Assembly (NCBI GenBank): GCA_015064195.1
Contig: SVSO01000120.1
Coordinates: 1 to 8,532 of the forward strand
Reading direction: 5' to 3'
Length of the DNA: 8,532 nt
Source of the DNA: Oscillospiraceae bacterium
Lineage (GTDB): Bacteria > Bacillota_A > Clostridia > Oscillospirales > CAG-272
The translations under genes were made by a program, and so were the position numbers. Positions 1 to 4,967 of the stretch are shown here, one piece after another. Each line of letters begins with the position of its first letter. Positions within the stretch are counted from its first letter, which is position 1. The notes beneath the pieces are model-generated. The model was given only the letters and a program-made list of their open reading frames with translations. It did not search any database and was not told the DNA's origin.

Positions 1-1674
1 AATGATTTCATCCAGCGAGCCGCCGGGCGGAAGCATGGGAAGCACGAATTCGTCCGGGTCGATGGGAACTTCGATGAGCGTGGGGCCGGGATGGGTCATG
101 GCACGGCGGAGTGCCGATTCCAAGCCGTTGGGATCAGCGGCACGGCAAGCCTTCGCGCCAAAAGCTTCGGCAAGCTTCACATAATCCGTCTGGCGTTCCA
201 GCACCGTGGCGGAATAATGCTGCTTGTAAAAGAGGGTCTGCCACTGACGAACCATGCCGAGAACGCCGTTGTTCAGCAGGATGATGGTGATGGGCAGGCG
301 GCAGGATACGGCGGTGGCAAGCTCGGTGAGATTCATGCCAAAGCTGCCGTCGCCGGTGATGAGCACCGCGCGGTTTCCGGCGATTGCCGCACCGATTGCC
401 GCACCGAGGCCGTAGCCCATGGTGCCAAGCCCTCCGCTGGATGCAAACCGGCGTGTGCGCTCGAATCGCACATACTGGGCCGTCCACATCTGATGCTGGC
501 CCACGTCGGTGACGATGACGGTGTCATCCGCTTTCAGCGTGTTCAGCATATCGAAAATGCGGGGGGGCGTGAGAACGCCGGCGGGCGCGGTGTCGGAGGC
601 TTCACGGATGTGCCGTCCTTCCTCCTTGAATTTGCGCACCAGCTCGCCCCATTCGGGATGCTTGGCCGGCTGACATTTTGCCAAAATCTGCCGGAATGCG
701 GCGGAAATGTCGCCCACGATGCCAAGCTCCACAGGCACATTTTTGCCGATCTCCGCAAGATCCGCGTCGATCTGGATGATCGTCGCGCCTTTTTTGTATT
801 TTTCCGTATTGCCGGTGGCGCGGTCACTGAAGCGCACGCCGAGGCCGATGATGAGATCAGCTTCTCTGCACGCCGCCGAGGATGCGTAGCGGCCGTGCAT
901 TCCCTGCATTCCGAGGAATCGCTCAAAGGAGCTTGGCAGGGCGGTCAGTCCCATGAAGGAGCAGCCGATGTAGGCGTCGATTTTGTCAGCCATGGCCATG
1001 ATATCCGCCGACAGCCCCGCACCTGCCGCACCGCCGCCGATGTACAGATAAGGCCGCTTTGCCTCCGCAATGAGAGCGGCGGCACGTTCGATGTCCGCCT
1101 CCTGCGGTGCATCCTGTGGGAACGGCTCTGCAATTCCTTCCGGCTCAAAGTGAGTCTTTGCCGTCTGCACATCCCGCGGGATGTCGATGAGCACCGGGCC
1201 GGGACGTCCGGATTTTGCGATGCGGAAGGCTTCGCGGATGGTGTCCGCAAGCTCGGTTACATCGCTGACAAAATAATTGTGCTTGGTGATGGGCAGGGTC
1301 ACGCCGGTGATGTTGATCTCCTGAAAGCTGTCCTTGCCGATCTGATGGGTAGCCACGTTTCCGGTGATGGCCACCATGGGGATGGAGTCCAGCATGGCGG
1401 TGGCGATACCGGTGACAAGATTGGTCGCACCGGGGCCGGAGGTGGCGATGACAACGCCCACCTTGCCGGTGACGCGGGAATAGCCGTCCGCCGCATGAGC
1501 CGCGCCCTGTTCGTGAGCGGTCAGCACATGGCGGATGCGGCGGCGTTTCTGATACAGCACGTCGTAGATGTCAAGCACCGCGCTGCCCGGATAGCCGAAC
1601 ACGTCGGTGATGCCCTGTTCCATGAGCACCTCCACTAAAATTTCGGCACCGGTCAACCGTTTTCTCTTTCCCAT
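1..1674 (-). CDS. ilvB: Acetolactate synthase large subunit, 3' end cut by window edge
   Basis: This is the catalytic subunit of acetolactate (acetohydroxyacid) synthase. It condenses two pyruvates, or pyruvate and 2-oxobutyrate, in the first shared step of valine, leucine and isoleucine synthesis, in the cytoplasm with ThDP, Mg and FAD. The frame is open for 558 codons, close to the family's usual 550-575, so only a short tail is missing. Visible marks are GYPGSAVLDIYD (residues 27-38), the ThDP-activating glutamate in HEQGAAHAADGYSR (Glu55), ATSGPGATN (77-85), a central FAD-binding domain, and the ThDP motif from GDGS (441-444) to NNG (468-470), followed by GMVRQWQ. There are two in-frame ATGs, at 1680 and 1674. 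The GGAGG abuts the first and lies 6 nt before the second, so 1674 is preferred. A regulatory small subunit (ilvN/ilvH), if adjacent, would lie beyond the left edge. Identification is firm. Confidence 0.96.
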   Translation of the reverse strand, partial: MGKRKRLTGAEILVEVLMEQGITDVFGYPGSAVLDIYDVLYQKRRRIRHVLTAHEQGAAHAADGYSRVTGKVGVVIATSGPGATNLVTGIATAMLDSIPMVAITGNVATHQIGKDSFQEINITGVTLPITKHNYFVSDVTELADTIREAFRIAKSGRPGPVLIDIPRDVQTAKTHFEPEGIAEPFPQDAPQEADIERAAALIAEAKRPYLYIGGGAAGAGLSADIMAMADKIDAYIGCSFMGLTALPSSFERFLGMQGMHGRYASSAACREADLIIGLGVRFSDRATGNTEKYKKGATIIQIDADLAEIGKNVPVELGIVGDISAAFRQILAKCQPAKHPEWGELVRKFKEEGRHIREASDTAPAGVLTPPRIFDMLNTLKADDTVIVTDVGQHQMWTAQYVRFERTRRFASSGGLGTMGYGLGAAIGAAIAGNRAVLITGDGSFGMNLTELATAVSCRLPITIILLNNGVLGMVRQWQTLFYKQHYSATVLERQTDYVKLAEAFGAKACRAADPNGLESALRRAMTHPGPTLIEVPIDPDEFVLPMLPPGGSLDEII

Positions 1675-1680
1675 AGCCAT

Positions 1681-1685
1681 CCTCC
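1681..1685 (-). promoter_or_regulatory. ilvB: Ribosome binding site deciding the ilvB start
   Basis: GGAGG reads on the minus strand directly before the ATG at 1680 and six bases before the in-frame ATG at 1674. Zero spacing is unfavourable and six is near optimal, so the second ATG is the likelier start. Confidence 0.75.
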
Positions 1686-1693
1686 GTTGAAAT

Positions 1694-1747
1694 AAAAACT
1701 CTTCCGTCCCGCTGCTATCCGCGATCGATAACAATGAGACGAAAGAG
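1694..1747 (-). terminator. Terminator-like hairpin in the ilvB leader (candidate attenuator)
   Basis: On the minus strand CTCTTTCGTC (1747-1738) pairs with GACGGAAGAG (1708-1699), giving ten pairs with one G-U. Inside it, TGTTATC (1733-1727) pairs with GATAGCA (1719-1713) around a 7-nt loop, with a symmetric 4-by-4 internal loop between the two helices. TTTTT (1698-1694) follows at once. It lies between the ilvB promoter and the ilvB ribosome binding site, so if it terminates it would switch off ilvB. A competing helix is formed by CGGAAGA (1766-1760) with TCTTTCG (1746-1740), which removes the terminator's 5' arm. A third hairpin, GCAGAGG/CCTCTGC (1803-1785), sits near the transcript start. 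The pairings are seen in the sequence; attenuation and the effector are inferred. At about 140 nt with no T-box AGGGTGG element it is not an ordinary T-box. Confidence 0.6.
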
Positions 1748-1819
1748 TGATTCTGCAATTCTTCCGCGAACTCGTTTTCATCCCGCAGAGGGTAGTCCTC
1801 TGCCAATTCTCTACAATAA

Positions 1820-1848
1820 AGTATATCATGCGGGATGAGGGCTGTCAA
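1820..1848 (-). promoter_or_regulatory. SigA-type promoter of ilvB
   Basis: TTGACA (1848-1843) and TATACT (1825-1820) on the minus strand are separated by exactly 17 nt. Transcription would start near 1812, leaving a leader of about 140 nt before the ilvB start. No clear terminator separates the activase gene from this promoter, so read-through from upstream is also possible. Confidence 0.85.
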
Positions 1849-1887
1849 GAAGATTGTCCGACAGTTTACAATTCCTTAACATCCGCC

Positions 1888-2769
1888 CTACAGAAGCTCG
1901 ACGATCATGGCTTTGTACCGGTTCATCGCCGTTTCATCGGGGGCGGTGAAAAGGGTCTGCTCGCCATAGCCCAGCGCGCGGTGCTTGTTCTCGCCCATGG
2001 CGTGATAGGGCAGAAGCTCCGCCTTTCTCGGCGGATTTTCCTTCAGAAATGCGGCGATCTTCGGGAATTCCCCGTCGTTGGCACTGCATTCGACAATCAT
2101 GGGCACGCGGACGATGACATCCTTTCCCATGGCAAGAAGCCGCTTATAATTTTCGATCAGCCGGGCGTTGTCGATGCCGGTGAATTTTTTGTGGAGATCG
2201 GGGGTGACGCATTTGATGTCATAGAGGAACAGATCGGTGTGGGGGAGCACCTTCTCAAAACTCTCGAACGGCACATCGCCCGCCGTGTCAACGGCGGTGT
2301 GAATCCCCTCCGCCTTGCATTTTTGGAGCAGCTCCGCCACAAAATCGGGGTGAAGCATACATTCGCCGCCGGAAACGGTCACGCCGCCGCCGGTGGAATC
2401 GTAGAAGGGCTTGTCTTTTTTGATCACGGAGACGAGGGAATCGGTGTCCTCCCATTTTCCGCAGATGGCGATGGCATCGGCGGGGCAGAACAGCTCACAT
2501 CTGCCGCAGAGGGTGCATTTTTCTTTGTCACAGCTGAGCGCACCGGTATCAGGGTCGAATGTGATCGCACCCGCCGGACATTTTTTCGCGCAATTGCCGC
2601 AGTGAGTGCATTTTGAGTCGTACCACATCCGCTGGATGCCGCCTGCCTGACTCTCGGGATTGTGACACCATGCGCAGTGAAGATGACAGCCCTTCATAAA
2701 AACGGTGGTGCGGATGCCCGGGCCGTCCACGTAAGAGCTGCGCTGGATGTCAAAAATGATCGCTTTCAT
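1888..2769 (-). CDS. Glycyl-radical enzyme activating protein (radical SAM)
   Basis: This 293-residue protein belongs to the PFL-activase family, which uses a 4Fe-4S cluster and S-adenosylmethionine to place a glycyl radical on a partner enzyme in anaerobes. The radical-SAM motif CxxxCxxC is at Cys28, Cys32 and Cys35, preceded by the family signature DGPGIRTTVFMKGC (15-28). Two ferredoxin-type motifs follow: Cys54/57/60/64 and Cys85/88/91/95, each ending in CP. This two-cluster insert separates it from the short PflA type and is usual for activases of dehydratase, lyase or decarboxylase-type glycyl radical enzymes. STGGGVTVSGGEC (125-137) is the SAM-binding glycine-rich stretch. The ribosome binding site is AGGAAAGG with about 10 nt spacing. 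No glycyl radical enzyme gene lies on either side, so the substrate enzyme cannot be named. Family call firm, partner unknown. Confidence 0.93.
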   Translation of the reverse strand: MKAIIFDIQRSSYVDGPGIRTTVFMKGCHLHCAWCHNPESQAGGIQRMWYDSKCTHCGNCAKKCPAGAITFDPDTGALSCDKEKCTLCGRCELFCPADAIAICGKWEDTDSLVSVIKKDKPFYDSTGGGVTVSGGECMLHPDFVAELLQKCKAEGIHTAVDTAGDVPFESFEKVLPHTDLFLYDIKCVTPDLHKKFTGIDNARLIENYKRLLAMGKDVIVRVPMIVECSANDGEFPKIAAFLKENPPRKAELLPYHAMGENKHRALGYGEQTLFTAPDETAMNRYKAMIVELL

Positions 2770-2799
2770 GAAATTTCATCCTTTCCTCGGATTTTCTCC

Positions 2800-2828
2800 A
2801 TTATATCACACCACAGCCCATTTGTAAA
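2800..2828 (-). promoter_or_regulatory. Promoter of the activase gene
   Basis: TTTACA (2828-2823) and TATAAT (2805-2800) on the minus strand are 17 nt apart. A perfect 8-bp inverted repeat (2831-2860) begins two bases upstream of the -35 box, a suitable place for a regulator. Confidence 0.82.
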
Positions 2829-2830
2829 TA

Positions 2831-2888
2831 GACAAAATCGAAGGAAATGCACATTTTGTCACAGAAAATCTGTCAATTCTGTAAGAAT
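2831..2888. repeat. Cluster of three inverted repeats between divergent promoters
   Basis: Three dyads are packed into 58 bp. GACAAAAT (2831-2838) pairs with ATTTTGTC (2853-2860). ACAGA (2861-2865) pairs with TCTGT (2869-2873). ATTCT (2876-2880) pairs with AGAAT (2884-2888). They fill the space between the activase -35 box and the -35 box of the divergent plus-strand gene. The longest is unlikely to be chance alone; the two short ones could be. A shared operator region is an inference. Confidence 0.45.
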
Positions 2889-2890
2889 GC

Positions 2891-2919
2891 TTGACAAACG
2901 ACGAGAAATATGATATACT
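2891..2919 (+). promoter_or_regulatory. Promoter of the membrane-anchored protein gene
   Basis: TTGACA (2891-2896) and TATACT (2914-2919) are separated by 17 nt. Transcription would start near 2926, giving a short leader before the GGAGG at 2942-2946. Confidence 0.85.
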
Positions 2920-2953
2920 ATAGTTGTAACATTCTACAAACGGAGGATGCGCC

Positions 2954-3838
2954 ATGGATGATATGACCAGAGAAGAATACGGTAAAATGCTGCTTGAGAT
3001 CTGGCGGGATGTTTTCATTGGCATCCTCGTCTGCATCGGCATTGTGTTCGCCATTTTCCAGTCCTCCCGCATCAGCCATGAGCGGGAGATCAAACGGCAG
3101 GAGATCAAAGCCAGAGAAGCGGCGCTGGCAGTCAGCACCAACATCACCGCATGGGCGCATATCAACAAGCCGGAGTATTACGAGGGGCGGTTTCTCGCGG
3201 AATACCGGGAGCTTGAAAAGCTTGCGCCGGGAGAGGAATACATTGTGGGCCAGCTTCGGCGATTCGACCGCAACCGCCTCACCGGATTTGTGAATGTGAT
3301 GCCCGATCCGGACGATGATGCGATCTTCCACAATCCTGCGCTGACCTTCCATTACCGCAACTATCTGCACATTGAAACATCCCTTGACGACAGCTGGCTG
3401 GTTGTCGGCCCAACGGCGACGGCGGGGAAGCTGAAGGAGTACACCTATCTGCCGGATGCGACCGATGATCCCATGGCCGCAGAGGGCTGGGGCAAGGGCA
3501 TGACCAGTGTGTACATTCCGGTGAACGGCCGGGACAACGTGGCGGTGACGGATGGGGAATATAACTACTGCATCACCGAAAAGTTCAGCGATCTGTATAC
3601 AGACGCGGCGGGAAATGCGCCCGATTGGACGCGGAAGGTCTGGGTGAGCCACATCTTCGTGACGGCGTACAATCAGAATCCGCTGGACAAAAAATCCCAG
3701 AATCCCGAGCCTGTGGCAGCACTGACCCTGCGCGTGAAATATTACGAGCAGTGGGATGTGAGCGAGGAGGAGTTCAAAAAATATCAGATTTCCGACTACA
3801 ATTTCACGTCCCATGTGACGGTGGAGATCGTAAAATAA
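2954..3838 (+). CDS. Unrecognised single-pass membrane protein
   Basis: I do not recognise this 294-residue protein. A short acidic N-terminus is followed by one hydrophobic segment at about residues 19-36 (DVFIGILVCIGIVFAIFQ). Next comes a charged, probably helical linker (about 38-58, REIKRQEIKAREAA) that looks like a short coiled coil or juxtamembrane helix. The remaining 230 or so residues are soluble, rich in Tyr, Asp and Pro, with no cysteine cluster or catalytic motif I can name. There is no lipobox or clear signal cleavage site, so the hydrophobic segment is probably an anchor. Charge on both sides makes topology uncertain. GGAGG lies 7 nt before the ATG, and a near-consensus promoter precedes it. 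The next gene has its own promoter about 14 nt downstream of the stop, so the two are probably separate units. Coding status is well supported; function is unknown. Confidence 0.85.
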   Translation: MDDMTREEYGKMLLEIWRDVFIGILVCIGIVFAIFQSSRISHEREIKRQEIKAREAALAVSTNITAWAHINKPEYYEGRFLAEYRELEKLAPGEEYIVGQLRRFDRNRLTGFVNVMPDPDDDAIFHNPALTFHYRNYLHIETSLDDSWLVVGPTATAGKLKEYTYLPDATDDPMAAEGWGKGMTSVYIPVNGRDNVAVTDGEYNYCITEKFSDLYTDAAGNAPDWTRKVWVSHIFVTAYNQNPLDKKSQNPEPVAALTLRVKYYEQWDVSEEEFKKYQISDYNFTSHVTVEIVK

Positions 3839-3842
3839 TCGA

Positions 3843-3867
3843 CCGGCGGGCTTGACAAGTCCGCCGG
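3843..3867. repeat. Palindrome that contains the next gene's -35 box
   Basis: CCGGCGG (3843-3849) is the inverted copy of CCGCCGG (3861-3867). Between them CTTG and CAAG continue the symmetry around one central A, with a single G/T mismatch pair. It starts 5 bp after the upstream stop codon and encloses TTGACA (3852-3857). It could be a terminator stem for the upstream gene, although no T-run follows, or an operator for the downstream promoter. Confidence 0.6.
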
Positions 3868-3880
3868 ATTCTGTTATAAT
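3852..3880 (+). promoter_or_regulatory. Promoter of the YxjI-like gene
   Basis: TTGACA (3852-3857) and TATAAT (3875-3880) match consensus in all twelve positions, with a 17-nt spacer. The start point near 3887 would fall almost on the AGGGGG ribosome binding site, so the leader is extremely short, about 14 nt. Confidence 0.85.
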
Positions 3881-3900
3881 GATGAAAAAGGGGGATTCAC

Positions 3901-4374
3901 ATGAAGCTTTACATGAAACAGCGCTGGTTTTCGTGGGGAGATGTATTTCATATTTACAATCCCGACGGAAGCGAGCGATTTGCCGTGGAAGGGGAAATCT
4001 TCACGTTCGGACGAAAGCTCCATCTTTACGATATGGCAGGCCGGGAGCTGGCGTTTGTCCGTCAGGAGCTGCTCACTTTCCTGCCGCGCTATACCATCCT
4101 GAAGGGCGATACGGAGATCGCCGAGGTGGTGAAGGAGTTCACCTTCTTCCGCCACGAATACACAGTGGAGGGTCTCGGATGGACGGTGAGCGGCGATTTT
4201 CTCGACCACGATTATGAGATCACCGGCGGTGGACGGCGTGTTGCATCTGTCTCCAAGGAATGGTTCACGCTGGGTGACGCTTACGAGATCGACATTGCCG
4301 ACGGCGTGGACGAGATCGCGGCACTGGCTGTGGTGCTGGTCATCGATGCCTGTCTGGATGCGGCAAAAAACTGA
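3901..4374 (+). CDS. LURP-one-related / YxjI-like protein
   Basis: This 157-residue protein fits the LURP-one-related (LOR, Tubby-C-like) family, known in Bacillota as YxjI. Signs are MKLYMKQRWFSWGDVFHIYNPDG at the start, then repeated short beta strands with the pattern F.VEGEIFTFGRKLHLYDMAGRELAFVRQELLTFLPRYTI. Next is a second half (WTVSGDFLDHDYEI...VASVSKEWFTLGDAYEIDI) that mirrors the first. The C-terminus is a hydrophobic helix (about 139-155, EIAALAVVLVIDACLDAA), as in the Tubby fold, which buries a helix inside a beta barrel. The length is normal for the family. Bacterial members have no settled function; phospholipid or scaffold roles have been suggested. AGGGG lies six bases before the ATG. 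The gene converges on the XRE regulator and its stop codon is inside the shared hairpin. Confidence 0.85.
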   Translation: MKLYMKQRWFSWGDVFHIYNPDGSERFAVEGEIFTFGRKLHLYDMAGRELAFVRQELLTFLPRYTILKGDTEIAEVVKEFTFFRHEYTVEGLGWTVSGDFLDHDYEITGGGRRVASVSKEWFTLGDAYEIDIADGVDEIAALAVVLVIDACLDAAKN

Positions 4375-4396
4375 GCAGGCGGAAGACCGGCTCAGT
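4365..4396 (-). terminator. Intrinsic terminator of the XRE gene, overlapping both stop codons
   Basis: ACTGAGC (4370-4376) pairs with GCTCAGT (4390-4396), extended by CGG/CCG around a 4-nt loop, with a 3-nt bulge. Read on the minus strand it ends in TTTTTT (4370-4365), so it should stop the regulator transcript. On the plus strand no T-run follows. The TGA stops of both convergent genes (4372-4374 plus, 4392-4394 minus) lie in opposite arms of the stem. Confidence 0.82.
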
Positions 4397-4730
4397 CGTG
4401 GGAATAATGGGGAAATGTTTTGTGAGGCAGGCGGCTTGCGATGGCGATGATGTGCCGCAGATCCTCCTCGCCGAGTCCGCGCAGAGCTTCTGCCGCCTCC
4501 GTTACCAGCGTCGGCTCGATGGTGCCATCGTCGAAGAACTGAGACGGTGTAACGCCCAGATATTCGCAGATGGCGAGAAACTCGCTCATCGTCGGCAGGC
4601 ATTTTTTTGACGTGATGTTGTGGACATAGCTGCGGCTGTGTCCCAGGTCGTAGCTCATTTTGTATTCCGAAACGCCGAGTCTGAGCCGGAGCTGTGTGAT
4701 GCGGTCTCGAATGTAATTGCTGTCGATCAT
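4392..4730 (-). CDS. XRE-family helix-turn-helix regulator
   Basis: A 112-residue DNA-binding protein. Residues 6-66 form the Cro/CI-type five-helix domain (IRDRITQLRLRLGVSEYKMSYDLGHSRSYVHNITSKKCLPTMSEFLAICEYLGVTPSQFF). The recognition helix is around SRSYVHNITS, and the fifth helix has the usual LGVTPSQFFD ending. The C-terminal part (about 72-105, TEAAEALRGLGEEDLRHIIAIASRL) is a helical tail common in small clostridial XRE proteins and probably serves for dimerisation. No ligand domain or protease is attached. The ribosome binding site GGAAGG (4744-4739) is 8 nt from the ATG. Two palindromes cover its own promoter, so self-regulation is a reasonable guess. No toxin or phage genes lie beside it. 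Its targets cannot be told from the sequence. Confidence 0.92.
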   Translation of the reverse strand: MIDSNYIRDRITQLRLRLGVSEYKMSYDLGHSRSYVHNITSKKCLPTMSEFLAICEYLGVTPSQFFDDGTIEPTLVTEAAEALRGLGEEDLRHIIAIASRLPHKTFPHYSHD

Positions 4731-4765
4731 AATCGTTACCTTCCTTGTTGTCTTTGTAATAATAT

Positions 4766-4794
4766 TTTATACCATTTCAAGCTTAAAATGTGCA
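4766..4794 (-). promoter_or_regulatory. Probable promoter of the XRE gene
   Basis: On the minus strand TGCACA (4794-4789, four of six consensus bases) and TATAAA (4771-4766) are 17 nt apart. The weak -35 box overlaps one palindrome and the spacer holds another, which suits a repressible or self-regulated promoter. Confidence 0.55.
4774..4789. repeat. Imperfect 16-bp palindrome in the XRE promoter spacer
   Basis: ATTTCAAGCTTAAAAT is symmetric around AAGCTT with a single mismatched pair. It lies inside the -10/-35 spacer of the XRE gene and is a possible binding site for the XRE protein. Confidence 0.4.
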
Positions 4795-4807
4795 TAAAAA
4801 TTATGCA
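4791..4807. repeat. Perfect palindrome at the XRE -35 box
   Basis: TGCATAA (4791-4797) and TTATGCA (4801-4807) are exact inverted copies separated by AAA. The dyad overlaps the likely -35 box of the XRE gene and begins one base after the neighbouring palindrome. An operator role is inferred. Confidence 0.5.
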
Positions 4808-4852
4808 TGAACCAACAGAAATCGTCAAAATTACGCTATTTTCTCGAAAAAG

Positions 4853-4901
4853 CCGTTCCGGTTACTGCAAGGCGAGAACCGGAACGGTTTTGTTAATTTT
4901 T
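4853..4901 (+). terminator. Strong bidirectional intrinsic terminator between divergent genes
   Basis: CCGTTCCGGTT (4853-4863) pairs perfectly with AACCGGAACGG (4877-4887) over eleven pairs with a 13-nt loop. TTTT (4888-4891) and a second T-run (4897-4901) follow on the plus strand. Read on the minus strand the same stem is followed by C and TTTTT (4851-4847). It lies between the XRE gene (minus) and the methyltransferase gene (plus), upstream of both promoters, so no annotated gene ends at it in either direction. It may end an unannotated small RNA or insulate the two promoters. Confidence 0.8.
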
Positions 4902-4910
4902 ATGGAAGAC

Positions 4911-4939
4911 TTGACATCACGGGGGAAATGTGCGATAAT
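4911..4939 (+). promoter_or_regulatory. Promoter of the rRNA methyltransferase gene
   Basis: TTGACA (4911-4916) and GATAAT (4934-4939) are separated by 17 nt, downstream of the orphan terminator. The ribosome binding site AAAGGA (4955-4960) follows 15 nt later. Confidence 0.8.
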
Positions 4940-4967
4940 ATTGTTATCGAAACGAAAGGACAATTGT

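Noticed and set aside
91..1638. Long plus-strand open frame of 515 codons
   Set aside because: It is antisense to ilvB, whose motifs are clear on the minus strand. The translation is His/Asp/Gly-rich with no recognisable domain and no ribosome binding site.
1654..1781. Short minus-strand frame in the ilvB leader starting at the ATG at 1781
   Set aside because: Considered as a leader peptide. It is rich in Ser and Arg and not in branched-chain residues. The nearest AGAGGA is 14 nt away and paired in a hairpin, and the frame runs into ilvB.
1681..1887. T-box riboswitch upstream of ilvB
   Set aside because: The leader is about 140 nt and has no AGGGTGG-type antiterminator box or specifier-loop layout that I can see.
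1747..2616. Plus-strand open frame of 289 codons
   Set aside because: Antisense to the activase gene, where the cysteine motifs prove the minus-strand reading.
2918..3814. Minus-strand open frame of 298 codons opposite the membrane protein gene
   Set aside because: The plus-strand frame has a promoter, a GGAGG site and a sensible membrane segment. The minus frame has no start signals.
4620..4967. Upstream extension of the methyltransferase frame
   Set aside because: It would run through the orphan terminator and the gene's own promoter, with no ribosome binding site. The family's N-terminus begins at 4968.
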